A stretch of 64,000 nt of DNA from Deinandra increscens subsp. villosa (taxonomy: Eukaryota > Streptophyta > Magnoliopsida > Asterales > Asteraceae), in contig JBCNJP010000017.1 of the NCBI GenBank assembly GCA_039602395.1, positions 11,310,315-11,374,314 on the forward strand, read 5' to 3'. Positions 22,571 to 33,310 of the stretch are shown here, one piece after another. Numbering within the stretch: position 1 is the first letter of the stretch; each line of letters begins with the position of its first letter. A program made the position numbers and the translations under genes. Under the pieces are notes generated by a model. It was not told the origin of the DNA. It searched no databases and saw nothing but the letters and a program-made list of their open reading frames with translations.

Positions 22571-24768
22571 ATGACTAAGGGTGATAAAACATCTACTTCT
22601 GCCACTTTGGTCAGTAAGTTAGATGCTAGTGATCCTTTGTACCTTCATGCTAGTGATTCAAGTCATCTTACTGTCATTAGTATTAAATTGAAAGGATCTG
22701 AGAACTATACTCTTTGGGCTAATGGCATGAAACTTGCTTTACAAGTAAAAAACAAGTATGGTTTTATAGATGGTACATGTAAAAAATCTACTGATGATGA
22801 GATATTGATGAAACAGTGGGATAGGTGTAACTCTATTGTTTTGACATGGATTCTTAATTCAGTGAGTGATGATCTTTATTTGGGTCATGTGTATTCTAAT
22901 TTGGCTTCTGAGGTGTGGACTGAGTTGAAGGATACTTCTGATAAGATAGATGGTTCAGTTGTCTTTGATCTATATCAGAGAATAAATGCTTTTAATCAAA
23001 GTGGTTTGTCTATAACTGAATATTATCGTAAGTTGAATATGATGTGGAAACAACTTGATCAAATTCTTCAAATACCTACTTGTACTTGTGATGCCTCGAA
23101 GAAGTTTAATGATTTCTCACACTTGATTAAGCTGATGCAATTTTTAATGGGTCTTGATGGAAGCTATCAGTCTGTGAGAACCAACCTGTTAATCCAAACT
23201 GAGCTTCCCTCTGTTAAAGAGGCTTTTTCTGTTCTGTCTAGGGAGGATTCACATATAAATTGTGGCAGTTCTAAAAATAACATTACATCTATGGGATTTT
23301 CCTCTAGAACCACTATATCTTTTGATAACAAGAAAAAACCTACTAGAACACCTAACCCAAATCTAAAATGTACTCATTGCAACAACGTAGGGCATACAAT
23401 TGAAAAATGCTTTGAAATCATTGGATATCCTCCCTGGACGAAACCTAGGGGCGGGGGGCAGACTAAGAGGGCTAACATAAGCAATGTTAATAATGCTTCA
23501 GATCCTACTGATAGTCCTGTTTTCAATCCTGTTAGTTCACTTACAGCTGAACAAATGTCTAAACTTTTAAGTCTACTATCTGAAAAAGGACATGATGGTT
23601 CAACCGGGGGTAATGTTTCAGGTAGATCTTTTTGCTCTGTTTGTGTGTGTCCAAAATTGTTTTCCTTTTCTAGTTATAATAACTTTAAGGGTAACAATGG
23701 GTGGATTGTTGACTCAGGGGCAAATCAGCATATGGTTATGACTGATAAAGGCATGACAAATATAATGGATGTATCAGAATATAATGTTTCTGTCAAACAT
23801 CCTAATGGCACAAGTGCTTTGGTCTCTAAAGTGGGAGATTTAAAACTTAATGATAAAATAACACTTTATGATGTATTTGTTATGCCTGATTATAGTGTTA
23901 ATCTGATCTATGTGTACAAACTTGCAAGAGATAGTAAGTTGACTGTTAAATTTGATGAAAATCTTTGTTATATTCAGGATTCGTTAACCAAGAAAGTCCT
24001 GGGGATTGGTAATCAATTAGATGGTCTTTATATGTGTGGCGAGTCTGGTATGTCTCATTGTGTGCATAACACTAGTAGTAAAACTAGTAATTTTTGGCAT
24101 GCTAGGATGGGGCATCCTTCTGAAATGTCTCTTAAAATGCTCAAGCTGCATTATAAAATTGGTTTTTCAGATTTGACTGGTCCTTGTGATGTTTGTCATA
24201 GAGCTAAACAGCATAGGGAACCTTTCCCTTTAAGTGATCATAAAAGTATGCACTTAGGTGAGTTGGTCCACTTAGATGTTTGGGGTCCTTATAGAACTCA
24301 GAGTAGGGAAGGTTACAAATATTTTTTAACTATTGTTGATGATTACTCAAGGGCTGTTTGGGTGTTTCTGTTGAAACATAAAGATGAATTGCTTCAAAAT
24401 GTTCACGTTTTTTATAATTTGGTTGAAACACAGTTTCATAAAAGAGTTAAAATCTTTCGAAGTGATAATGGGACTGAGTTTACAAATAAACAATTCACTG
24501 ATTTTTTGAAAACCAAAGGAATTGTTCATCAAACAACTTATATCTATACCCCACAACAAAATGGGATAGTTGAAAGGAAACATAGACATTTATTAAATGT
24601 TGCTAGAGCATTGATGTTTCAGAGTAGCATGCCCGTTAGGTTTTGGACTGAGTGTATCTTAACTGCTGCATATCTGATTAATCGAACTCCTTCTTCTGTT
24701 TTAGGTGGAAAGACTCCCTCTGAGTTTGTTTATGGCTTCAAACCTTCACTTAGTCACCTTAGAATATT
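22571..24768 (+). pseudogene. Copia gag, protease and integrase
   Basis: I take the ATG at 22571 (MTKGDKTSTSATL); an upstream in-frame ATG at 22511 adds a hydrophobic leader that gag proteins lack. Residues 20-250 form the gag domain (GSENYTLWANGMKLAL). The zinc knuckle CTHCNNVGHTIEKC (CX2CX4HX4C) lies near residue 266. The aspartic protease core VDSGANQHM is near residue 379. The pre-integrase region includes HARMGHPS and CDVC (about 509-545). The integrase DDE triad sits in LDVWGP (566), SDNGTEF (630) and VERKH (665). The frame then runs into the MITE at 24769 and ends within it at 24859. The interrupted codons continue at 25138. Without the MITE the region would join reverse transcriptase in one polyprotein. 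Confidence 0.92.
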
Positions 24769-25128
24769 GGAAAATTGGATTTTAATAATACAAGTTTTAC
24801 CTTGTTGGCGGATAATAATACGAGTTTTGAAATTTCCTCACGAAATACGAGTTTTGTAGGTATTGGATTCTAATGATACCCGTTAGTTTTTTACTAATGG
24901 TGTTAGTTTGTTGCCTACGTGGCACCTGACGTGGACTGTTTTCCTCCTACGTGGCACCTGACGTGGCACCTGCCACGTAGGCAACTGACTAACACCGTTA
25001 GTAAAAAACTAATGGTGTATCATTAAAATCCAATACCCACAAAACTCGTATTATTGTAAGGAAATTTCAAAACTCGTATTATTATCCGCCAACAAGGTAA
25101 AACTTGTATTATTAAAATCCATTTTTCC
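24769..25128. mobile_element. 360-bp MITE with long TIRs in copia integrase
   Basis: The ends read GGAAAATTGG and, inverted, GGAAAAATGG. The two halves are inverted copies over about 170 bp, sharing AATACAAGTTTTACCTTG and CTACGTGGCA(C/G) motifs. The 9-bp direct repeat TAGAATATT flanks the element at 24760-24768 and 25129-25137. A 9-bp duplication and long TIRs fit a Mutator-like (MULE) MITE. Removing the element and one TSD copy restores the copia reading frame at this point. Confidence 0.9.
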
Positions 25129-25137
25129 TAGAATATT

Positions 25138-27378
25138 TGGTTGCCTTTGTTTTAGTATTGTGTTAAACAATCCAAATAAGTTTGACTCTCATGTTGAAAA
25201 ATGTGTCTTTCTTGGTTATTCTCATAATAAAAAGGGGTATAAACTGTGGAGCCTGGATAATAAACATGTCATTTTTTTAAGAGATGTAAGATTTTATGAA
25301 AATATTTTCCCTTTTAAAACTGAGTCAACTGGTTTGGGTGAGTCAATAGTCTCTGATATAGATACTATTCATTTTTTTGACATGTATGATTCAAATGGTT
25401 TTTCAAATTCTAAGGGTGACAGAGGTCCCAATGATGAAAATATTAGTCTTGACATGCCTCATCATGGGCCTCAGTCACCGAGGGTTGTTCCTGAGTCTAC
25501 TGCAGGGGGGCTGGGAATGGTAATACGGCTTTACCCAGTAGCTCAGGATCACCCTCAGGAAGGGCTGAGGGTGGTGAGGTTAATGAAAATTCTGAAACTG
25601 TTGAAACTGTAAATGAAAAAACAGTTATGTCTGAGGGGTGTGAAAGTTCACAAACACCTTCTGTCACTCTTAGAACTAGGTCTGGAATAGTTTCAAATTT
25701 ACCCAGAACATTGAATGATTTTGTGATTGAGGGTAAGGTTAAGTATGGTCTTGAGAAGGTTGTAAATTACTCAAATTTATCATCTGAAAATAGATGTTTT
25801 GCTACAACTTTAAACAAAAGTAGTGAACCTAAAAACTATTTTGAAGCTGTGAAGGATCCTAATTGGATTGCAGCTATGAATGATGAAATTGAGGCTTTAC
25901 ATAGAAATAATACATGGTCTCTTGTTAATTTGCCTAAAAACAGAAAACCAATAGGGTGTAAATGGATTTATAAGATAAAATATAAGTCATCTGGAGAAAT
26001 TGAAAGATACAAAGCCAGACTTGTAGCTAAGGGTTATAGCCAAAAAGAAGGGGTAGATTATGATGAAACTTTCTCTCCTATAGTTAAAATGGTTACTATG
26101 AGATGTGTTTTAACTATTGTTGTGTGTTTTAAATGGCCTTTGTTTCAATTAGATATCAATAATGCTTTTCTGTATGGGAATTTGAATAAAGAAGTATACA
26201 TGACTTTACCTCAAGGTTACTATTCTAATGATGAAACCAAAGTTTGTAAACTTAAGAGGTCCCTTTATGGGCTGAAACAGGCCCCTAGAATGTGGTATGA
26301 AAGGTTAATTGAGGTGTTGTATAATCTTAACTTCGTTCAAAGAAAATATGATCACTCTTTGTTTATCATGTCTTCTAAAGATTTGTTTGTAGTGTTATTG
26401 GTATATGTTGATGACATTGTCCTTACAGGGAATAGTATAACTGAGATAGAAAATGTTAAAGTGGCTTTAAACTCAAAATTTAAAATTAAAGATCTTGGTA
26501 ATCTTAAATATTTTTTGGGTATCGAAGTCATTAGTACTGTCGATGGTTTGTGTTTGTCTCAAAGAAAATACTGTCTTGAGTTGTTGGCTGGTAGCAAACC
26601 TGTGAACTGTCCTGTTGAGCAGAATTATGTTCTTTCTAGTTTATGTGAAAAGAATAATGCAAGGTTAATTAATATAACAGGTTATCAGAAGTTAATTGGT
26701 AAGTTGATATATTTGTCTCACACCAGGCCCGATATAGCATACTCTGTGCATTTCTTAAGTCAATTTATGCATGAACCTATAAATGGCCATTTACAGATTG
26801 CTTTAAGGTTGCTTAGGTATCTAAAGAAATCACCAAGGATGGGAATTCTTATTGTCCCTAGATCTCTAAATGATTTAAGGGTCTATACTGATGCTGATTG
26901 GGCTAAGTGTTTGCAAACTAGAAAATCTGTGACTGGTTTTTGTGTGTTCCTTGGTAACTCTTTGGTATCCTGGATTAGTAAAAAACAAAGCACTATCTCT
27001 AGGTCAACAGCTGAGGCTGAATATAGGGCTATGTGTGCTGGCACGTGTGAAATTATGTGGCTTGTAAACTTGCTAAGTGAGCTAAATATAAGTGTTAAGT
27101 TACATGTTCCTCTTTTGTGTGACAACACAGCTGCTATCTCCATCTCTTCTAATCCTGTATTTCATGATCGAACAAAGCATTTTGAACTTGATATTTATTT
27201 CTTGCGTGATCAAATTATGAAGGGATGTATTAAAGCTGTTAGTGTTCATTCAAAGGGTCAATTGGCTGATCTTTTCACTAAGGGGTTGTTGGTTCAACAA
27301 CATGAGTTCTTTTGTCACAAACTTAATATGTTTGATGTGTTTAACAATAAAACTGAGGGGGGGATGTTAAAAATATAA
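25138..27378 (+). pseudogene. Copia reverse transcriptase and RNase H
   Basis: The coding region resumes after the MITE. The first part (to about 25510) is the end of integrase and a linker (FLGYSHNKKGYKLW). A one-base shift in the G6 tract near 25504-25509 moves the frame; the rest is open from there to 27378. Landmarks of the open part, counted from the ATG at 25627, are CKWIYKIKYKSSG (about 111), the catalytic YVDDIVLTG (about 259), RNase H DADWAK (about 420) and KHFELDIYFLRD (about 517). The stop codon falls 14 bases inside the 3' LTR. The two lesions (MITE and shift) mean no full polyprotein can be made from this copy, although each part is otherwise well preserved. Confidence 0.92.
27354..27364 (+). 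other. Copia polypurine tract
   Basis: TGAGGGGGGGA ends directly at the TG of the 3' LTR; it would prime plus-strand synthesis. Confidence 0.85.
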
Positions 27379-27861
27379 ATGCCTAAATATAAGTTTTTAT
27401 TATTTTATATCTTGGGCCAGTTTTATTGTATGTATTCTTTTGTGTAGATGCCATGGGCCTGTTGGTCCATGGCCCAGGCCTGCTGATGGATCCGGGTAGC
27501 TGTTGTTGTTCAAGAGTTCGGGCCGTTGGGTTTGTTTGAAGTCGGTTGGATCTGCTGGTGTTTAAAAGGCGTGGCTTTGGAAGCTGTTAGAGTTAACGAC
27601 GCATTTGGACAAATTGGTGCGCCGCTTCCTTCTCTCGAGATCTCTCTGCTTTCTTCTCCACTGTTCTAGGGTTTCGTAGTGATTCATCGTGCCTTGATGA
27701 ATCATCTCACCTGTTACGTAGTGGTTGTGTGTGTTAGTGTAGAGAGATTTTCTGCATCATCGTGTTGATGATTGCAAAGTTTCTTGGTGTTATGATCTCA
27801 GATTCTTGTTGTATTTTTTCTGTTATTCAAGTTAGATCTTCTGGATTTACTGTTTTTGACA
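27365..27861 (+). repeat. Copia 3' LTR
   Basis: 497 bp, TG..CA ends. It carries a 3-bp deletion (TTACGTAG against TTAGATCGTAG) and about a dozen substitutions relative to the 5' copy. It is followed by the CATAT target duplication. Confidence 0.93.
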
Positions 27862-28346
27862 CATATTTACGGTTTTTATTTTAAAAATCTATATATAATT
27901 TCGAAAAATATTACATACATACAAGTCCAATTTCGAAAAATCCTTTCTTGATCAAATCGACATATGCTAGAGCAATTGTAAAACTCAGTACTCTTCGCTC
28001 TCCCTTCAAGTTCATAACCGTCATCACCAACAGATGCTTTGACAGAGTAATCTTCTCCTTCCCGTTAGTTGATATTCAAGTTTATTTTTGTTATCTATAT
28101 TCACCTCTTTACTTCCAAATTATTTTAAGTTCTTACTTATCATTGTTATAAACAACATATGCATTATTACTTCTTATGAAAGCATATGCTCTAAATGTTA
28201 TACTCGGTTTAAGCATGACGATCATCCCGTAAAATGACAAGAATGATTTTCGAGATTAGATATAATTTGTTACCTTCAATCGATGTTTTTGGAATGATTG
28301 CATTAAGATTGTTCTAAAATCAATGAACATATACAGTGAAAATTTC
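27862..28346. other. AT-rich flank of the copia insertion
   Basis: No gene or repeat that I can support. A short ORF (27948-28151) has no recognisable features. Confidence 0.45.
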
Positions 28347-29340
28347 CGATGGAGAGAGGTTCAAATAAGAAATTTGTTTTGGGTAAGAAGGATAAGAAGG
28401 AATTTTAGCCATTGCATCTTGATCTAATAAAAAAGGAAGGAGGGGTATTTTAGTCTTAGCCACTTTTGTTGACTTTTTATCTACATCCCCATTTTCTTTA
28501 AACATTCATAACTTTCACATACGACATTATTTTTTTAAAAAAATTACAACATAAAAACGAGCATTCTTTATCTTTAAAACGCATATAGTGTTGCTACATA
28601 AAAAATGAAAAAAAAATTACTCTTTCGATTTTTGACACAATGTTCTGGTCATTGTGTCATGTAAAATGTTCAGATCATTGTGTCATTGTGTCATCGTGTC
28701 AAAAGTATATATAGTGTTGCTATATACAAAATTAAATACTCTTTCGGTTTTTGGCACCATATGAAACAATGATCTGAACATTTTGACACATCATTGTGTC
28801 ATTGTGTCAAAATGTTCAGATCATTGTGTCATTGTGTCGTCGTGTCAAAAGTATATATAGTGTCGTTATATATAAAATTAAATACTCTTTCGGTTTTTGG
28901 CATCATATGAAACAATGATCTGAACATTTTGACACAATATGACACAATGATCTAAACAATTTTGACACAATGATCTAAACATTTTGACACAATGACACAA
29001 TGATCTGAACATTTTGATACGATCGAAAGAGTAAATTTTTTTTTTAATTTTATATATAACAACACTGTACGCGTTTTAAAGATAAAAAAACGCTCGTTTT
29101 TATGGTGTAATTTTTTTAAAAAAAATAATGTCGTATCTAAGAGTTATGAAGGTATAAAAAATGGGAGGAATTTGATAAAAAGTCAAAAATACCCTTCTAT
29201 CTATTGTTTCTTTAGTTTTTCTCTCTAATTCTATCCAGAAAAATTTTGAGCCATAGTTCTTCATTTAATTGAAGATCTAATGGCTATTATTCCTTCTTAT
29301 CCTTCTTATTCAAACTAAATTTCTCACAATAACCTCACCC
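28347..29340. mobile_element. MITE-like element with minisatellite, copy 3
   Basis: Full-length relative of the elements at 6094 and 6978. The left end reads GGAGAGAGGTTCAAATAAGA with GTAAGAAGGATAAGAAGG. The right end carries the inverted stretch and CAATAACCTCACCCTT. Inner arms (ACATACGACATTATTTTTTT against ATAATGTCGTATCTAAGAG) flank arrays of CATTGTGTC and ACACAATGATCTGAACATTT units at 28630-29015. Non-coding. Confidence 0.7.
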
Positions 29341-29600
29341 TTTTTGATGATCTAACATATTTGAGGGTTAGGTTCCACACAAAACCAAACATTATTTAAA
29401 AACTAAAAAACTTAAGGCTAAGGGACTGAAATTGAAAATATATCTAATATTCATTAAAAACACAGAGGGGCATAAATGGAAAATTGAAAAAAAATCACAA
29501 ATCAAGCAAACAACTCTACACACCCCCCGTCAGCCTTGGTCAGCAGCATTCTCTAGCTCGCCGGTGAAGAACACAAGCTTAAGTTCAGTCAGGTATTATT

Positions 29601-29785
29601 ACGACAATGTTGCATGATGCAACATTACGACATTGTTGCATGATGCAACATTACCACAATGTTGCTTAAATGTCAGTTAATTTTTTCTCACATTGTTGCG
29701 CAACATTACGATAAATGTTGCATGTTGCAACATTACGACATTGTTGCATGATGCAACATTACGACAATGTTGCTTAAATGTCAGA
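29601..29785. repeat. Palindromic repeat array, TGTTGCATGATGCAACA
   Basis: The near-perfect palindrome TGTTGCATGATGCAACA occurs three times, and a variant (TGTTGCATGTTGCAACA) once, joined by ATTACGACA spacers. Two copies of a longer unit ending CAATGTTGCTTAAATGTCAG lie at about 29650-29672 and 29764-29783. Each unit can fold into a stem. Not coding. Confidence 0.75.
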
Positions 29786-30384
29786 GCATGATCTGAAACA
29801 GATTTGGAGAACCATCAGAGCTTTTGGCTGTGATTCCACACCATTTTTGATCGAAATCAATGGCTTAATCGAGCTAATTCACGTCGTTTGACTTTTACGG
29901 GTCAAAGTTCATACGTTTTGACCATAAAAAATTAGAGATTTGTGTTGATATTTGGAGGTTCTCACTGGTCTGGTTAGTTTCAGCATCCAAATACGCATCC
30001 AACGAGCAAAAAATCATCGAGTTTTGTTCAGTTTGTGAATTTCCGATCATCTTCTTCGTTAAGCTAGTCGCCGGAATTTTTTTTAACCTCAACGAAACGT
30101 TACAACAATGGTGCTAGTTTGATAGAGGTCGTTGAGACGAATCCAACGCAAGTTTCAGATTCCATTTTTGTTGGGTATATCTCGAGATATGGTGTTTTGA
30201 AGTTCGTTCAAGGCCACCGGAAAAATTTGTTGAGTCGCCGGAATCTGAATCGGAAATACGGGGGCTGGGCATCCCTGAAATATTTCATTGAGTTTTGTTG
30301 CGCAAAATGTCTAAAATACCCCCACTTAATTAGGTTTTTTGGTTTTTTCACTTTTATTAAGTTTTCCCCTGATCCTAACCCTAT
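29786..30384. other. Unassigned DNA with some coding-like composition
   Basis: The DNA is less AT-rich than its surroundings, with scattered short ORFs on both strands, none recognisable. It could be the leader of an element related to the palindromic array, but nothing shows this. Confidence 0.3.
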
Positions 30385-30584
30385 ATAGGGTGAGGTTCAT
30401 TGTAGACACTTTCGCATGTGAAATAGCTCTTTTTCACATGTGAAAGTTTCTAATTAATGAGAAAAAAGAAAAAAAGAAAAAAGAAAATTAATCACAACCA
30501 TTAGATCAAGAGATCTAATGGTGAAAAAGGGTGTCTACCTGTCTACACTTATGGGGGTGTCTACAATGAACTTTTCACTATATA
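30385..30584. mobile_element. 200-bp MITE with terminal inverted repeats
   Basis: The left end ATAGGGTGAGGTTCATTGTA and the right end TACAATGAACTTTTCACTAT are imperfect inverted copies of about 25 bp with GTAGACAC next to them. Inner short palindromes (TTTCACATGTGAAA; CATTAGATC..GATCTAATG) add folding potential. Termini match the AGGGTGAGGTT end of the larger MITE-like elements. Confidence 0.65.
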
Positions 30585-30847
30585 CATATTTGAATCAACT
30601 TCTAATTTTTTGCATTTATTCATATTTACAAATTTGGTTTCATTGATAACGAGATGGTCTAAAGGAAATTGTCATGTACGATTTTTGGCGTTTATTCATA
30701 CTTACCTATTTAAATGTATTTGTAGTTTCATATTATTTTGTCCCTTACAACTATTTTTTTTTATATTTCTGCTGACATTTTTACCTTAATTGTCTACCCT
30801 TTTAAATATTTTATATAATCTTAACAGTTATCTAGGTTCATAATAAA

Positions 30848-31543
30848 GATAGTAGATGACTATAAACAGAAACGTAAGTCTAGAAAAGAAGTATTGAATG
30901 TCAAAAGGCGTAAACCTCTTATTCCATCAAATGAGAATAGTCACAAATCACCTCTTATATATAATACATTGCATTGTAAGTTTATTTCATTGATTTTCAT
31001 ATAAACCATTCTTAATGTACATATAAATTAATTCAGAAATATGTTTAAAATAAATTGATCTATAACAGCTGGTCATCGCTTAATTCCTCAATTGCAAGAT
31101 AGTCATAACAAAGACACATCTTCTTCTTATACTGTTACCTTTTGAAGTCCCCTTATTGACGTATCAAACGGTATGTTGACTATGTCGGATTACTAATTAA
31201 TACTTATATACGTTAAAACATATCTAATATACACTTTTGTTATCTAATGTATTAGTTTCTTATCGGAGTTATAATACTACGCCGCAGTCATCAATGAATA
31301 ACATAAATTCTTTTAAAGACTTATGAAAAGGTTTTTTATGTTATGAACACCAATAATATACAATTCTGGACAGCCAAATTGCTTAATTCTATTTTTCCAA
31401 TCTATTTGTTTTAGTTGTCTCGCCAAATATTCCTTCGGGTAAAGAATATCGTGGCAGATCAATACCACGTCCTAGAAATCATAAAATCAGTCAATCAAGT
31501 TCAAATCTTGACATTGTAAATCCGCCGTTTCATATTTCACAAG
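30848..31543 (+). pseudogene. Three decayed exons, perhaps Helitron helicase N-terminus
   Basis: Three open stretches with plausible splice borders lie in line. Exon A (about 30850-30975) reads DDYKQKRKSRKEVLNVKRRK and on. Exon B (about 31070-31182) follows an ACAG acceptor, contains GHRLIPQLQDSHN, has an in-frame TGA after SSYTVTF, and ends at a GTATG donor. Exon C (about 31416-31542) reads NIPSGKEYRGRSIPRPRNHK and ends at GTTAG. The basic, Pro/Ser-rich style reminds me of the N-terminal part of plant Helitron Rep/PIF1-like helicases, but no catalytic motif is present, so this is a weak guess. It stops about 95 bases before a Helitron 3' end on the opposite strand. Confidence 0.35.
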
Positions 31544-31637
31544 GTTAGTATCCATTATTCAATTCATATTGTATTTGTAATAATATTCTTCATTGTTTTT
31601 CTATGATTATATCTAAATTCTTTAATTTTTTCTACAA

Positions 31638-31685
31638 CTAGTGTGCAAGCCCGTGCGATGCACGGCCGAGGGGGGGGGGGGGGGG
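31638..31685 (-). mobile_element. Helitron 3' end with G16 tract
   Basis: On the minus strand the hairpin GGCCGTGCATCGCACGGGC (31649-31667) is followed by TTGCACA and the terminal CTAG at 31638-31641, then T. This is the 3' signature of a Helitron that extends to the right. A run of 16 G on the plus strand (31670-31685) abuts the hairpin. I did not find the matching 5' TC end, so the size of the element is unknown. Confidence 0.65.
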
Positions 31686-31943
31686 ACTTTGGCCGACCCT
31701 AACATTATCATTATGTTTATATACGTGAAACTGTTTTTAGGACGCCGGTGATTGCGAATAGGTAAAGAATCTGAGATTATGGATGGACAAAAGTAATGTG
31801 TTTAAAACAAATCAACCTACCATTGCTAATTGGCATATGTAATATCAAGTGTATAAAAGAGTCATCAAGTTAGGTGTTAGGCACCATAATTGGAGACAAC
31901 AAACAATTATAAAGTAAGATAGATTCATTTAATATTAGTAGCT

Positions 31944-32288
31944 TCAAAGTTTGATGGGGTGTCTAAGAACCAAATAAAATAAAACTACAAATAACGGCAT
32001 ATTCGGGGTGAAACTGGAGTCCATCCGGTTGTCAATATTACGTGCTGCTGCCTCGGCATCCCTGCGTATGCTCCGTAGATTCCGTAACAGTGCCTGTTTG
32101 GTACGAATCGCATCATTCAGCATTGAGGCGGCATCATACCGGAGGGGAGAGGGATCAAGGCTAAGAACCGCGTCCAGTGCTTGTCTGTTTTCTGCCAGCA
32201 GCCTTTCTACCACCATTATCACGGCTGACAGTTCAACGTTTGTCTCATTGTGGCTGGCGATGAAGAAGTTACGAACATAGTCTTCCAT
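31944..32288 (-). CDS. Small helical protein, function unknown
   Basis: A 114-residue ORF begins MEDYVRNFFIASHN. Residues 15-95 are predicted by eye to be mostly helical, rich in Ala, Leu and Arg (ERLLAENRQALDAVL; KQALLRNLRSIRRDAEAAARN), with a coiled-coil-like spacing. The last 20 residues are hydrophobic (LFVVLFYLVL) and may form a membrane segment. It is preceded by a splice-acceptor-like TAATTAG and by two candidate leader exons at 33111-33172 and 33251-33310 with GT donors, so the gene is probably spliced in its 5' UTR. I do not recognise a family. It lies downstream of the B3 gene remnant, on the same strand, and could be part of the same captured or host segment. Confidence 0.4.
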   Translation of the reverse strand: MEDYVRNFFIASHNETNVELSAVIMVVERLLAENRQALDAVLSLDPSPLRYDAASMLNDAIRTKQALLRNLRSIRRDAEAAARNIDNRMDSSFTPNMPLFVVLFYLVLRHPIKL

Positions 32289-33110
32289 TTCCTAATTATA
32301 AACAACATATGTAAAATAATAAATCAGCATTACAAAGCATAGATAGAGGCGTAGATGTGTAGGTAGAGGCTGTGACTCATGAGTAGTTAATGTGTTTTTA
32401 TTTCTATTATGATTTGTTAAAGTGAACATAGATAATTGTTATAAATTGAAATCGTGTTTTATCTTAAGATGAATTTTCAGTACCACCTGATCCATACAAT
32501 CATTAACTTTTTTTCAGTTGGCCATATCCTTATATTATTGTTGTCATGCTCATGCTATTGGAATTGTTAACATAAAAGTGACTCATGAAGTAGGTTTTAG
32601 AATTGTTTTGGAGCAACTAACACTCAATTGTTTTTCTCGTAATAATATAATCCTATTTAACATGTTCTAGAGAAACAACACTGTGCATTCAAAGTAGATG
32701 TAACAAAACACAAATATTTGTTAACGGATAGTAAATAAAAAAGTAGATAAGATCAATCGTATGCAAATTAGAACTTTATGTATAGGAGGAAGAATAGAAA
32801 ATCATAAAACATATGTACCATCTATGATTACAGTTGCCTACGTAGATTAATTGGTGTAGTGTTCATTTAAGTTTTAGAAATTTCTTATGGCTACATGCAG
32901 CAGATGAAAAATGCAATGTAAGGGACAATGAGTATATGACAGCCTTGATGTTTCAATATAAGTTTTTTATTAAAGAAAACATAAAGGCATATGCTTCAAA
33001 ATTCAAGAATTTCATGAATCTGTTTTGTAAGATTGGGATACCTGGCATGCAAAATTGTGTGCATCCCAAAATAACTTTGATAAAACGAAATACAGAATGT
33101 TGGTTTCGTA
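32289..33110. other. Probable intron/AT-rich DNA
   Basis: Between the small ORF and its candidate leader exons. No conserved coding stretch seen. Confidence 0.35.
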
Positions 33111-33310
33111 CCTTTTACCAGGGAGATGAACGGGCTTCGGTGGTCTCTGTATTACTATAAGCGTTGTCTGCACGAAGAATACGAACAATGTTACTTATCG
33201 TGTAATCGGTGATTTTAGAGCATGTAACAAATGTTAACGGAAAGTTTACCTTTTGCCGGCGAGATGGAATTGACGGCTGTTTTTCTGTCGGTTCTGTAGA
33301 TAGGAGATAG
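33111..33310 (-). other. Candidate 5' leader exons of the small gene
   Basis: Minus strand shows GTGCAG|ACAACGC to GGTAAAAG|GTACG (about 33111-33172) and an upstream segment ending CGGCAAAAG|GTAAAC (about 33251-33310). Both end in the same AAAAG before GT. No ATG with a long ORF precedes, so they would be untranslated. Confidence 0.35.

Larger units (their letters stand above)
21362..27861 (+). mobile_element. Ty1/copia retrotransposon with both LTRs and TSD
   Basis: The two LTRs (21362-21861 and 27365-27861) start TGTTAAAAATATAAATG and end TTTTTGACA. The 5-bp target duplication CATAT flanks them at 21357-21361 and 27862-27866. A PBS follows the left LTR and a polypurine tract precedes the right one. 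The domain order is gag, protease, integrase, reverse transcriptase, RNase H, which defines copia. I count about a dozen substitutions and one 3-bp deletion between LTRs, roughly 97 percent identity, so the insertion is moderately old. A 360-bp MITE and a one-base shift interrupt the coding region. Confidence 0.95.
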
